Shown: positions 7,198-17,535, counted from the stretch's first letter. The stretch: DNA of 35,818 nt from Arthrobacter sp. Leaf141 (GCF_001424565.1 NZ_LMOL01000037.1:1-35818), one strand, 5' to 3'. Made by a program: numbers and translations. Notes: generated by a model from the letters alone, not told the origin.

Positions 7198-10100
7198 ATG
7201 GCGACTGCTACGGAAACCCTTAAAGCAACCCTCAGCGATACCGAGTACCGAACCCTTGTACTGCTGGCGGGAAGCATGAATCCGCGCTCCGGGCGCGAAA
7301 TTGCATCGGAACTGAAGGTCGCTCCTACAACAGCGAACGGGGCACTGGCGAAGTTGTCGGACGCTGGATTCGCCGACTCGAAGAAGTCGGGGCGAGCAAT
7401 TCTGTGGCAACTTGCAGTCTCTAACCCTCTGATCAGCGCATGGCTGGAAGAGGTAGCACCTGCCGAACATTCCCCTTCGCAAGCAAACGGGTCAAGTCCA
7501 TACTCGACGGGAGGTGGAGGTGTTCGCCTGGAGCACTCTTACGCCGCCTGTCTGATCGCGAGCTTCCTCGGCGGCGGCTCCATTTCGGAGCTCGGCGACG
7601 CGGTATCGGTAAACTCAATTCGGCTACAGGCCAGCGACCTCAGCGAAGTCGATGATCTTCTACTTGAGGGCAGCGACGCTCACGGACGAACACACCGAGC
7701 GTCTATTGCGGTACGCAGAAATCCAGCACTGACCGACAGCGACACCGCATCGGTCCCATTGATCCGCGATTTCCTGACTGTGGTGACGGACCACTGGCCG
7801 GAGGCATCGTCGGGGCTGTGGCACCTCGTCCTCGCAGTATCGACTAGCGCCAACGCGATCACCCAACTCGCCGAACTCGCAGAGCTTGCCCGGTCCCTTC
7901 CAAATGGCGAAGAGCTGGCCCAGCGTTTGACGCAGTCCGGCAGAACTAATGCCGGAGTTCGTGGCCGGTACGCCCACATTCAGGGACTCGTAAGGCAAGC
8001 GGCAACCGGCCTTCCCACTGCTCGCGGGCTAAGTAGTGAAGAGCTGACTTGGCGGCTTCTCTCAACTCTCAGGACACGAAGCTTGCGCCTTGAGAGAACG
8101 GACCGAGAAGACCGGACTGCAGCGGTGAACGCGCTGCAGCGAATGCTCAGCGGCGGCACCCCAGCGATGGCGGACGCTCTATTTTCGCGCATAGAAGAAC
8201 TTGTTGGGCAATGGGCGCCGCAAGCAGCAGTGCTCACGCAGTCAGAGATTCGCCGGAGCTTGAGCAACTATCCACTTCTGGGCTCTGCCCGTTATGCCAG
8301 CACCTGGGCAGCATTCGACAGGTTCGGCGTGCAGCTGCGTGAATCGATTCGCCCGGCACTGCGGTCTGGAACCCAAGAACTTGAGTTGAATCGTACCGAG
8401 GAACGAACTCGACTCCTAGACCAGATGCGGACGGCAGGGGCTTCTGCAGGGTCCCTCGTGGTTACAGGGGACCCTGATGTCGGGAAATCCGCATTGTCGT
8501 TGAGGGCAGCTGAAGCCATCCAGCGAGAAGGTGGGGCAGTCACCTCCCTCAGTCTGCGCGACCTCCCTCTGAGCGTGTCTGAGCTCGAAAGTCAGCTGGG
8601 TGGGCACTCGTTGGACGAGGTGATGGGAGCCGGACCGGTGCGACCGATAAGGCTTCTTCTCATCGATGGCGCAGAATCTGTTCTTGAAGGCAAGGCCCAG
8701 GTGTTCCGCACGGTCGCCGGATCAGCTTTGCGGGCGGGCGTCGGGGTGGTGGCGGTGACGCGCACGGACGGGTCACGCCAGGTTCGGGATGAGCTGGCTC
8801 GCGCTTGTGAGCTTGCGGGACTGCGAAGTGCCCCAGCGGAACATGTTGTGATGCCGTTGACCGCCTCGGAATGTGACGAACTTCCGGCCACTTTCTTGCC
8901 CTTGGCGCGACTGGCCAGCGATCCACGTGCGAAGTGGCTCCTTGGGCGCCCCGGCCTCGTCGACGCGCTGCTACGCACAGGTGTTGATCTCGATCCTGGC
9001 GAGCTACTCTGCGAGGCGGACGTGTTTTCGACCGTTTGGCGGAACCTCATCCGCCACAATGAGGTGCATGTCGTGGGCTCCGCATCACCCGATGACCGGG
9101 AACAGGCTGCTCTGCGCGTCGCCCGGCAAACGCTGGGCGTCCCGGCGGACTCGCCGCACGGTCTTGGCCCTGCTGAACTCCGCTCCGTTGGTGTGCTTCG
9201 CATGCCGAATAACCCTGCATTTGCACCGGGAGATGAGTTCACCACGGATCTGTTCCGTGATTTCGCTCTCTGTCGGCTCTTCATAACGAACGGCTGGGAT
9301 CTGCTTGCTGCAGCGGGGGCGCCTCGCTGGTCAATCCGGTCGGCTCGCCTCGGATGCCAGACCGCGCTCCTAAACGGGAACCGGTTGGCAAGCTGGACTG
9401 CTCTTACAGCTCAGTTCCGCGACATTGGAGAAGAGCAAGGCAAACGTTGGCTGGAGATACCCTACGAAGCTCTCCTCACGCTCGGAGACGCGGAGGCTGC
9501 CGTGCGCGAACTGTGGGAGATACTCACCGGGGAAAGCTATGCTCCCCTGTTGACTCTTCTCCGTCTGGCCGAGGCCCGCTATGTGAGCGGCACCATTGGG
9601 GACCCATTTGCACTCGCTCCTCTCGTGAAGGTCGTTTTCGCTGAACGACCGCAGCTTGGACGTAGGCAAGGACTTGGGAATCGAGACCTACATGAGGTCA
9701 TCCGTGAACTCGTCCTGGCCTGGCTACGCGGAATGGCAACTTCAAACCAAGGTCAGAATCGACTCCGCCAGGAGGTCCGAGATGTGATCCTGGCGGGCGA
9801 TCCCCCGCTGTACGACGAGTTCACAATCGAGGCGCTGGCAACGCTGGGGCCGGATCTCGACGACCGGGCGGAGGCTTGGCTCCGCACGGTCGCAAAAGAA
9901 CGGCCGGGGAGTCTGGACCCTGCTGTGGAGTCGATCGTTGTTGCCGTGAGCATGTCGCAGGCAAAGCCGAACCTGCTATTGGACTTGGCCGAAGCGTACT
10001 ACATCGAACTACCCGATCCTGACGAACACTGGACTCATAGTCACCTTATGGATGACGGCATTCGAGATTACAGGCACGGGCTTGGCCCTGGTTTCGGATC

Positions 10101-12450
10101 ACCACAGGCGGCTTGGTATTACGGTCCCTTCTTCCGCTTGCTCAACGCCATTCCCGCAGAAGCCATTGGGCTTATCAACCGGATGCTGGACCACGCCGCG
10201 AAGTTCCGAGTCGGAGAACGACCCACGGATCAGATCGAGGGTAATCCCGAAGGCCTAGAGGGAGTGGAGTTCGATCTTCCGGCAACCGGGCGGCGACTCT
10301 TTGTTGGAGACAGCCATGTTTGGGCCTGGTATCGAGGAACCAGCGTCGGGCCCTACGCCTGCATGAGTGCGTTACTCGCGGTGGAACGCTTCGCCGACCA
10401 CCTGCACGAGGTACTGAAACTGCCGGTCGAGACAATCCTTCGTCTGCTGCTTCGCGACTGCCACAACCTTGCCATTCCCGGACTAGTCGTTGGGTTCCTG
10501 ACCCGGCACCCAGACGAAGCCAGAACGCTTCTTGACCCATTCCTAGCTTCCCCAGCGGTTTGGCATCTGGAGACTGCTCGCGTCACTAGTGACTACGGTT
10601 TCCGAGTCCGAGACGCAGATGCCGACAAGCTAACGGGGTCAGACCGACGAAGGTACACGTTTCACGAAACCGTAGGCTCGATGGTAGTCAACGCCCGACT
10701 CGCGGGTGACAACGAGCGACTCGATCAGTTGCGGGCCCTCGGCACCAAACTCCTCGAGAACGCAAGAGCTGAACAAAGCGACGCTTCCCGCGACGGGGAC
10801 GACATCGCCGTGATCGAGAGCTGGGCGGAAGAGTTCCGTATCGAGAACTATAGCGCCAGCGAGAGCGGCGACCAGATCCTGATTCAGTTCGAACGGCCCG
10901 AACGGATCGAGCAGGTCCTTGCTCCCCGCACTGCTGAACTTCAGAAAACGAACACCCTCTACAGTCTCCAGAACCGGTATGCGCATCACAACGACGCCCC
11001 TGAGAACTGGCCCGTCGAAAACATCCAGGAGGACCTCAAGACTGCCCGAGAAATTGATGATGGCAGCGAGACGCTGGAGGGCATACTGTGGCCCGAGAAC
11101 GCTCTTGTCGCTGTCGCCGCGGCGGCCGTGCGCGCCCATGCCTTGGGGCTCGAACCGCTGAAGCCATCTGATCTCGCGTGGGCGGCGGACGCCGTGATGT
11201 GGGCTGCGGAGAATCCACGGGTCGACGGTATGAGTTTCAGTGGAACGATGTTCTCGATGGGAGCGGATCGAGCAGCTGCCGCATCCGCTCCTCTTCTCCT
11301 GCTTGAACGGTTCGACGAGATGAGCCTTGACCAAGAGCGAGTCCAGAGGTGTCTGCGGTCGCTCGCGACGAGCATGTTCGATGAAGTACGTGCAATCTTC
11401 GTCAAGGGATGCGCCCCAGTGTGGGGCGCTCAATGTGATGTCGACCAATCCACGGGGCGATGTCGGCGCCATCAGCCGGTCTGGGAAGCAGCGGTCATGG
11501 GGTTAGCAGACTCGTTGCTGGGTCCATGGGACCAGCAGACTCAACGGCGGCGACCCGGTTCGCTCTCGACCCCCTTCCACGAGACATTGCCGGAGCTCCC
11601 TGATGAGAGTTTGCTCGTCAACCACCTTCGAATGCCACTTGCATGCATGGTGGACGCCCGAAACGTTGCGTGCATTCACAGCGCGGTCCAAGACCTCTGG
11701 GCCCCTCTCTGGGATGCCCATCGAAGAGGGCTCGCTCACTGGTGGAAGGAGGGTTACGACCACCATTCGCATATCACTCATGACCCGGTCGCTCGGCGAA
11801 TGATCGAAGTCGTGCTGGGCGGCGACCGCGGACCAATCAGATCCCACATTGAGTCGTTCGCAGCTGACTCGAACGCGCTACATCTGCTCTTTGATGGATT
11901 CGCTACCGTGTTTACCTACAACGAATCTCTACGACAATCCATGCCACAATTCTGGCCGTGGGCGATGGAGATCGCGTTGGACGCCATCGGCGACGGTAGT
12001 CAACTTCGTTCACAACGTCACTGGTTCGATTACTTGACGGCGGCTTTGCTCCCCACCCCGAGCCCGAGGTCATGGGACTCAAACATCGACGGAACCCTGG
12101 CTCGTTGCCGGCAGAACTGGCTGCAGCCCGAGGCGCTCGGCCCCCTTGCAGACCGTTGGTTAGTTCTCGCGCGTCATGAGCCTAAAGCCGTGGACGCAAT
12201 AATCAAATTTGCTAAGGGTGCGCCGCGTACATGGCAGATAACTATTGCCTTGACCTGGATCGAAAAAATAATCGACGGCCGCTTTGACCTCGTCGCAAAC
12301 CACCTCTGGCTGTTCGAAGAATGGCTGGTTGAGCTTCGCCACGCTGGCCTTATTATCGGCGAGGTAAAAAGTCACTACCACCGGATCGTTGATGGACTGG
12401 CGGCCGCCGGCGATCGCGCTGCCGTCAGACTTCAGCAGCTGGACGAGTAG
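7198..12450 (+). CDS. Giant winged-helix / nuclease-like / P-loop NTPase protein, candidate defence sensor
   Basis: The product has 1750 residues. Residues about 10-80 form a MarR/ArsR-like winged helix (DTEYRTLVLLAGSM, REIASELKVAPTTANGALAKL). Residues about 105-200 have the order seen in restriction-endonuclease-fold domains: Glu112 (VRLEHSYAACL), Asp152-Asp153 with Glu157 (VDDLLLEG), then SIAVRR at 169-174, where the usual catalytic Lys is Arg; activity may therefore be lost. A P-loop follows: Walker A GDPDVGKS (424-431) and Walker B LLLIDGAE with Asp490, as in STAND/NACHT-type switches. The remaining 1100 residues are mostly helical, likely a repeat scaffold for sensing. There are no membrane segments. 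Family membership is inferred from motifs. The domain order suits an invader-triggered immune protein. Confidence 0.8.
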   Translation: MATATETLKATLSDTEYRTLVLLAGSMNPRSGREIASELKVAPTTANGALAKLSDAGFADSKKSGRAILWQLAVSNPLISAWLEEVAPAEHSPSQANGSSPYSTGGGGVRLEHSYAACLIASFLGGGSISELGDAVSVNSIRLQASDLSEVDDLLLEGSDAHGRTHRASIAVRRNPALTDSDTASVPLIRDFLTVVTDHWPEASSGLWHLVLAVSTSANAITQLAELAELARSLPNGEELAQRLTQSGRTNAGVRGRYAHIQGLVRQAATGLPTARGLSSEELTWRLLSTLRTRSLRLERTDREDRTAAVNALQRMLSGGTPAMADALFSRIEELVGQWAPQAAVLTQSEIRRSLSNYPLLGSARYASTWAAFDRFGVQLRESIRPALRSGTQELELNRTEERTRLLDQMRTAGASAGSLVVTGDPDVGKSALSLRAAEAIQREGGAVTSLSLRDLPLSVSELESQLGGHSLDEVMGAGPVRPIRLLLIDGAESVLEGKAQVFRTVAGSALRAGVGVVAVTRTDGSRQVRDELARACELAGLRSAPAEHVVMPLTASECDELPATFLPLARLASDPRAKWLLGRPGLVDALLRTGVDLDPGELLCEADVFSTVWRNLIRHNEVHVVGSASPDDREQAALRVARQTLGVPADSPHGLGPAELRSVGVLRMPNNPAFAPGDEFTTDLFRDFALCRLFITNGWDLLAAAGAPRWSIRSARLGCQTALLNGNRLASWTALTAQFRDIGEEQGKRWLEIPYEALLTLGDAEAAVRELWEILTGESYAPLLTLLRLAEARYVSGTIGDPFALAPLVKVVFAERPQLGRRQGLGNRDLHEVIRELVLAWLRGMATSNQGQNRLRQEVRDVILAGDPPLYDEFTIEALATLGPDLDDRAEAWLRTVAKERPGSLDPAVESIVVAVSMSQAKPNLLLDLAEAYYIELPDPDEHWTHSHLMDDGIRDYRHGLGPGFGSPQAAWYYGPFFRLLNAIPAEAIGLINRMLDHAAKFRVGERPTDQIEGNPEGLEGVEFDLPATGRRLFVGDSHVWAWYRGTSVGPYACMSALLAVERFADHLHEVLKLPVETILRLLLRDCHNLAIPGLVVGFLTRHPDEARTLLDPFLASPAVWHLETARVTSDYGFRVRDADADKLTGSDRRRYTFHETVGSMVVNARLAGDNERLDQLRALGTKLLENARAEQSDASRDGDDIAVIESWAEEFRIENYSASESGDQILIQFERPERIEQVLAPRTAELQKTNTLYSLQNRYAHHNDAPENWPVENIQEDLKTAREIDDGSETLEGILWPENALVAVAAAAVRAHALGLEPLKPSDLAWAADAVMWAAENPRVDGMSFSGTMFSMGADRAAAASAPLLLLERFDEMSLDQERVQRCLRSLATSMFDEVRAIFVKGCAPVWGAQCDVDQSTGRCRRHQPVWEAAVMGLADSLLGPWDQQTQRRRPGSLSTPFHETLPELPDESLLVNHLRMPLACMVDARNVACIHSAVQDLWAPLWDAHRRGLAHWWKEGYDHHSHITHDPVARRMIEVVLGGDRGPIRSHIESFAADSNALHLLFDGFATVFTYNESLRQSMPQFWPWAMEIALDAIGDGSQLRSQRHWFDYLTAALLPTPSPRSWDSNIDGTLARCRQNWLQPEALGPLADRWLVLARHEPKAVDAIIKFAKGAPRTWQITIALTWIEKIIDGRFDLVANHLWLFEEWLVELRHAGLIIGEVKSHYHRIVDGLAAAGDRAAVRLQQLDE

Positions 12451-12879
12451 ACGGATGAAGGTGCCGTCCGGCATTCTCTTGCCAGCGGGCCGAATCACGA
12501 ACCGTGAAACGCCGATAGGTGGCGATGTGATTCTGGTCAGGAACGAGGACGTTTGGTGTGCGCAGATGCGGTGAGCGAGAGCGGTCACACAGGTCAAAGC
12601 AGAAGATGCCTATCCCGCCGACGCATCGATACCTGTCCCTGATCGGACGGGTGATGGAAAGCCAAGAACCGCTAGACATCCCGGCGTTCGGTCGCCGCCC
12701 TGTATCACCCCGCCCCCTGACCAGAGAGCGTTAGCGTGTATAGACCCGAGAGGCTGATGAGGTGACTCGCTCGGCGCAAGCTTCTTCTGGATTCACCGCG
12801 CCCAACTCGGGATCTTACGATTGAGGCGCGCGATAGCCCCCAGAACCGCGTGGAATGAAGGGAGCCTACGCGTATTCCT
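12451..12879. other. Convergent intergenic gap without a supported gene
   Basis: This stretch separates the ends of the plus-strand NTPase gene and the minus-strand nuclease gene. Only short frames without motifs occur (for example 12705-12911 minus). No strong terminator hairpin with a T-run was found by eye, and nothing else is recognisable. Confidence 0.4.
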
Positions 12880-15800
12880 CTACAACAACCAGAGTCGTAA
12901 GTATTCCTCAAGGGTCAGCACCGGAAATTTCTCGTTCACGAAACCGGCCGGAGCCACCCTACGGGTCACGAAAACCGTGGAGAGGCAATACGCAGATCCG
13001 TCCATCAACGGATCCAACCCAAGTTTGACAGCGACTTGGTCTATGAACGGCTTCAGTTCGGCTTCCTTCCGGGCCAGTTGAGTCGAGTAAGACGGCTTGG
13101 TTTTGCCTCGTGAGTTCGTGGAATCCCGGAAGAAGGTTCGCAACTGCCGGGCGGTTTCGGCCACGGCGTGTACAGAGGCAGGATCCTTCGCTTCAATGAG
13201 CCAGATGGTATTTTGCCCGGGCTTCGCGGCGACGAGGTCAATCTCAGTCGTGAGCATTGGGACTCCGAGCCGTCTGTGGTCGCCGGCTTTTACACGTGCA
13301 ATGGTTCTGAAGCCGAGACTCTTCAATTCATTCTCGAGCGTTTTTTCAAAGTGTTTGTTGCGTAGGTCCCGGATACGTTCGAGGGCTTTTCCTACCTCCG
13401 GTGGGATTCGGTCTGTCCATGGCAAGACGCCTTGGGACAGGTGGTTGTTATAGACGCTGAGACTCGTCATCAAGTATTGCGGGGCTATTAGGAGATTGCC
13501 AGCCTCGGATCGAACGATGGGCTGAACCAAGAGTCGGTGGCGCCTAGTTCTGGTCTGCCACGGTTCCCAGTCAGATTTTTGGAGCTGTTCCGAGGTGCTG
13601 ACTAAGAGCTTTAGCGCCCGACTGTATCGTTCCCATCGGGCACCGGTGGTGTCGTTGGCCTCTGTGCAGATCCAGTCAATAACCGCATTCTCGGAAACTG
13701 TTCCGACGCTACTGCCTTGTGAAAATGAATCCCATCGGACGAGGGCGCTTAGAACGTGGAAGATGTCCTCCACGCTTGCGCCTTCTGTTTGGAGCATGGC
13801 TTGATCGAGTTCGACCATTGATAGCGGTGATTCTGTTACCGGTGATTTCCGTAGATTGAGACTGGCGCCGGCGGAAGCCTTGTCCATGGCATCGACGTTA
13901 AGCACCCAGGAGCCGGGTGTCGGCTGTTCGTCCTGTACGAAGCTGATTTCGTACGCGTGGGTGATTTCGATGGTGAAAGGGGCGACCTTATGGTGAAGGC
14001 GCTCACTGATGGTGGTCATGGTCCGATATGCATTCGCTGCCGCAAGAAGTCCGCTCCATCTCCGGCTCGTTATCGGAAGGGGCGGGCCGTCAGCGACGGT
14101 GCTGCGCAGCGCTGCTTCGACGATGATTTCGTTGCACTGTCGGAGCATTAGCGTGTTGCCCATGGCTTCTGCCATTTGTTTTTGAGGATCCCATGTGACG
14201 TGTAGGTGGGCGGCTACCCTGTTGAGGTCCTCTCGCTGCCGGGTGCCGTCGTCCATGACCCGGTTGAGCTGCTCTAGTCCGGCCTCAAGTATCTCTTGTT
14301 TATCGTGGGCGCGAATGCGTTCCGTGAGCGAGGCCAGGGCAAGAGGTGCGAGGTGTTGCTGCACGAGTCTGTTGGCGTCGTGGCCCCGGTATGTCCCAGG
14401 TTCGACGTCACTGGCAGCTAATTTTCGGGCTGATGCTGCGATCGTAGCTGATTCGTCTGCGGAGTCGAGGCTCCATGCCGCGGGTAGATGGTGGAGAGTG
14501 GTCCTAGATCTAGCCGTTTCCAGGATCAAGAAGGGCTTGTTCGAAAGCCAATCCTCCCGGAGGCTGGCAATTAGGTCACTATGAAGGTTAAGTGACTCGA
14601 GCAAACCAACGAAGGCATCTGCTGTTAGTCGGTTTGCCGCTTGCGGATCACCGTCAGCCAATTCGACAAATTTTTCGATATCCATTGTCCATCGGAATAT
14701 CCGTTCACCGGTTACATGTACCTCACTAACGGCGGCGGACTCCACGATTGGTTGATCAGGATGGATATCTGAATCAGACTTGAGTGGTTCAAGTACGAGT
14801 CGATAGCCGGTCGTTTCTGAGTGAGAATGCGCTTGTTCCCAGCTCTCGCGGATGGCGTCAAAAGCAAAGACTAGACCCCCGCAGAAGTCGAAGAGGAATT
14901 CATAGTGCTCCGCTGGGCTCCAAGATGGATTTGACCTGGTGATTGCTACTGGTGGATTCGTTAGCGCTAGCGACCAGCCCATCACGGAAGGCGCCTGGTG
15001 GAGGCCAGTGAGAGGATCGTAGCGTCCACCTTGCCGTTGGATTGCTATTGTTGCCACGCCCTGCGTAGTCATTTCGGCCACCTGTGTATTACGCAAAGGT
15101 GGAAGGCCGGTGGCATGCAGTGCTTCCTCAAGTGAGGAGAGCTCAGCAGCACGTTCCCATTCCGCGTCCCCGGCATGGGCTTCAAAGTAAAAGAAGGAGG
15201 GGGTGATGCCCCCGGCGAAGAAAGACTTACCGTTAGCCCGCCATGGTTCCCAGTAGTTGATGGCTTCCCACCCGAAATTCTCTGGAAAGCTTGGGTCGCT
15301 AAGGTCGCGTGCAAAGAGATACAGGTCATCTTCGTCTTTTGCAGTTTCAGCGATCCACGTCAGGTCTTCTAACGCCAGTGTCGCCGAGCCTTTTCTCTGG
15401 GGTACGGCGAGATGGCCGGCTGCAGCAAAGATAACGAGAGGGACTATTTCAGTGTCTGCCGGAAGCGTGAGCTCTCCCCCGCCGGCGAGGGCGACGACAA
15501 CGGGCTCGCCACTGCGTGAAACTCTTTTCGCAAGCCTGTCGCTTGCAAATGATTGGCTCTGTGGCAAGAAATCTTCTATCTGCACCATGGAAACAGCAAT
15601 GGCAGTATTCGTATTCACTGGCAGGATCCATTGGATCTCTTGTCCAGTCAGCGGAGCGGTACCTGCCAGTTTCGGCGCACCTTCGTACAACGATTTCGAG
15701 AACCTCCAAAGCGCCTTTCGCGTGGCATCTAGACTTGATATACGCAGAGCACGGCGTGCTTCGGGGTTTCGACCGACGGTAGCAACCAATTCGGACACTG

Positions 15801-16614
15801 CAGCACCCACAATCTCCGGAACGTAAGTGGGAGGCAACCATTGGTCGGGTAGTCCCGGTGTTCTGTACCTCAAGTACCGACCAAATGGGCTGTTCGGACT
15901 TGAAGAATCGAAGTTCGCGTTATCGGATGACGTGGTCATCCACTCAAGAGCTGCGGCATCTCCTTCCTTGAGCTCAGACGTCGTCAACGGTCCTTGAGAA
16001 ATTAGGGCTTTGGCCGCTTCCACTTCCTCAACAGGAAGGACGATTTTGTCGCGCAACTGAAGGTTCGGAGCGCGTCTAAATGAGGACGAGAGTCCGTTGG
16101 TTGCAGTGTGCGCCCAGTTGTAGGCCACTCGGATGACATTCGCGAGACCAAACCCATGCTTGCTGATGAGAAAGGGGTCTAGGGCCTCTGCTAAACGCAG
16201 GGCACGAGACAGGTCAGCGATAGGGCGCTCCGTAGCGCCAGGTAGAAAATGCCGCAGATCATCGCCGACTCGGACGAATAGAGATTCAGACGGGTCCTTG
16301 GGAATGAAATCCTCTTGTGTACCATCGATTCTTGAAGTCTCTGCTGCCCGATCGACGATTTCTTGGACTGATGGAAGCGGGCTGGACACGGTGGTATGCG
16401 CGATAGCGCGGGCTCGGAGGGCGGCCGCGAGGGCGCTACCAACGGAAGCAGAGCGGTGGCGTGCCGATGGCGACGATGCAGTTGCGAATAAAAGCCACCA
16501 CAATTCGTCTGCATTGCAACTACTCATTGATCGGGCCAAAGGATCTAGCCGATCCAAGTTACTCCGTCGCTGCTTCTTTGGCTTTCTAGCTTTATTTTGC
16601 CCCATAGAGAACAT
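12880..16614 (-). CDS. Large protein with C-terminal PD-(D/E)XK nuclease domain
   Basis: The product has 1244 residues and only its C-terminus is recognisable. HFEKTLENELKSLGF provides the helix with a conserved Glu. It is followed by Glu1124-Ile-Asp1126 (TTEIDLVAAKPG) and Glu1141-Ala-Lys1143 (WLIEAKDP). The spacing Asp-x14-Glu-x-Lys is the classic PD-(D/E)XK active site, so DNA cleavage is likely. The first 1100 residues match no family I know; they begin with a basic segment (KARKPKKQRRS) and are mixed alpha/beta. Start choice: ATG 16614, or the in-frame ATG 9 bp further in. It lies 104 bp downstream of the helix-hairpin-helix gene on the same strand, likely one operon. Codon use is less GC-rich than in the flanking chromosomal genes. 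Confidence 0.8.
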   Translation of the reverse strand: MFSMGQNKARKPKKQRRSNLDRLDPLARSMSSCNADELWWLLFATASSPSARHRSASVGSALAAALRARAIAHTTVSSPLPSVQEIVDRAAETSRIDGTQEDFIPKDPSESLFVRVGDDLRHFLPGATERPIADLSRALRLAEALDPFLISKHGFGLANVIRVAYNWAHTATNGLSSSFRRAPNLQLRDKIVLPVEEVEAAKALISQGPLTTSELKEGDAAALEWMTTSSDNANFDSSSPNSPFGRYLRYRTPGLPDQWLPPTYVPEIVGAAVSELVATVGRNPEARRALRISSLDATRKALWRFSKSLYEGAPKLAGTAPLTGQEIQWILPVNTNTAIAVSMVQIEDFLPQSQSFASDRLAKRVSRSGEPVVVALAGGGELTLPADTEIVPLVIFAAAGHLAVPQRKGSATLALEDLTWIAETAKDEDDLYLFARDLSDPSFPENFGWEAINYWEPWRANGKSFFAGGITPSFFYFEAHAGDAEWERAAELSSLEEALHATGLPPLRNTQVAEMTTQGVATIAIQRQGGRYDPLTGLHQAPSVMGWSLALTNPPVAITRSNPSWSPAEHYEFLFDFCGGLVFAFDAIRESWEQAHSHSETTGYRLVLEPLKSDSDIHPDQPIVESAAVSEVHVTGERIFRWTMDIEKFVELADGDPQAANRLTADAFVGLLESLNLHSDLIASLREDWLSNKPFLILETARSRTTLHHLPAAWSLDSADESATIAASARKLAASDVEPGTYRGHDANRLVQQHLAPLALASLTERIRAHDKQEILEAGLEQLNRVMDDGTRQREDLNRVAAHLHVTWDPQKQMAEAMGNTLMLRQCNEIIVEAALRSTVADGPPLPITSRRWSGLLAAANAYRTMTTISERLHHKVAPFTIEITHAYEISFVQDEQPTPGSWVLNVDAMDKASAGASLNLRKSPVTESPLSMVELDQAMLQTEGASVEDIFHVLSALVRWDSFSQGSSVGTVSENAVIDWICTEANDTTGARWERYSRALKLLVSTSEQLQKSDWEPWQTRTRRHRLLVQPIVRSEAGNLLIAPQYLMTSLSVYNNHLSQGVLPWTDRIPPEVGKALERIRDLRNKHFEKTLENELKSLGFRTIARVKAGDHRRLGVPMLTTEIDLVAAKPGQNTIWLIEAKDPASVHAVAETARQLRTFFRDSTNSRGKTKPSYSTQLARKEAELKPFIDQVAVKLGLDPLMDGSAYCLSTVFVTRRVAPAGFVNEKFPVLTLEEYLRLWLL

Positions 16615-16718
16615 TCAAGCCGATAAAGAGCTCTATAGGTGGCCAACAGGTACTGGATGTCCGTGTGTTGCGGTAGATCCCGAGCTTAGACCGTGGGGCC
16701 GGAAGGCAAAGTATTTGC

Positions 16719-17468
16719 CTAAAGTTCGCTACTTCGGCCGAGAATCTCCACGTCCTCTTCCTTGAACACATCCCGGCCCGACACATGCCGCCAGATCACG
16801 TGGTCCAGTCTTCTGGCTTCGGTGGGGTATAGTTCGGCGATCTGCTTGATCAGGTCTGCAGCCTCAGAAGTGCTTAGTTCCCGCTCCCCCAGCTCCGCAT
16901 GCTCCTTGATGAACCTGATCACCATGCGATCAGGCTTCACTGATTGGAAGCCGGCCAGGATGAGCAGGTAGTTGTAGGTCACCCCGGACCGCTGACTGGG
17001 CAGTTGTATCCAGGCGTCCTTCAGCGCCTTCAGTTCCTTGTCTTCTGCGTATGCCCGGTGCAGGTGATCCCGCGTGGTGTAGCCCAGCTCCTTGAGCTTC
17101 TCAGCGGCCTGACGGATGACCTCGGCCTTTAGCGGGGCGTTCTTTCTAGTGTGTGCTGGCCTGCGGTTATTGACTACCTTGTCTGCCCAGACAGCCGCAC
17201 TGTCTCCGACGTCCGCAAAGGTAGCTAGGAGCTCCGCTGTCCCGTCATAATCCGCGTTGCCGCCCTCGGCGCGTCGATAGGCCCGGTACTCGTTCACGAC
17301 GTTGATGACGCTGTTGTAGTGAGAACCCGTGGAGAAGATGGAGTCGATGATGCAGAGCGCCAGGCTTTGGGGGTAGCCATCGGCTGCGATCCACTGGGTC
17401 TCATCGCCGAAGATTCCCCGGCATACCTCGGTCAGCTTTTCCGCTTCTGCGGTGAAGTCAGTCGTCAC
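16719..17468 (-). CDS. Helix-hairpin-helix (HhH-GPD-like) protein
   Basis: The 249-residue helical protein starts at GTG 17468 with CTGGAG upstream. Residues 156-187 (LPSQRSGVTYNYLLILAG, then KPDRMVIRF) mirror the helix-hairpin-helix of base-excision glycosylases such as endonuclease III (LPGxGxKTA...VDTHVxR). Asp180 sits at the position of the catalytic Asp. The catalytic Lys position is not occupied by Lys, which points to a monofunctional or purely DNA-binding role. It precedes the nuclease-domain gene on the same strand. A small inverted repeat GGCAAA-GTA-TTTGCC (16705-16719) ends at its stop codon. The fold call is by pattern only; the function is unknown. Confidence 0.7.
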   Translation of the reverse strand: MTTDFTAEAEKLTEVCRGIFGDETQWIAADGYPQSLALCIIDSIFSTGSHYNSVINVVNEYRAYRRAEGGNADYDGTAELLATFADVGDSAAVWADKVVNNRRPAHTRKNAPLKAEVIRQAAEKLKELGYTTRDHLHRAYAEDKELKALKDAWIQLPSQRSGVTYNYLLILAGFQSVKPDRMVIRFIKEHAELGERELSTSEAADLIKQIAELYPTEARRLDHVIWRHVSGRDVFKEEDVEILGRSSEL

Positions 17469-17535
17469 CCTCGGACTCCAGCAAGTCTAAGGCGAGATCC
17501 ACGGGATGCAGGTAGCCGTACCAGCAAAAGTTTGT
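17458..17535 (-). pseudogene. C-terminal relic of an upstream operon gene
   Basis: A minus-strand frame ending TGA at 17458-17460 reads CWYGYLHPVDLALDLLESEGDD, protein-like and acidic. It overlaps the GTG start of the HhH gene by 11 bp, as expected for the last codons of a preceding gene in the same operon. A TAG stands immediately upstream (17536-17538), and the body of the gene is absent. It was probably lost when the island's right end formed. Confidence 0.35.
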
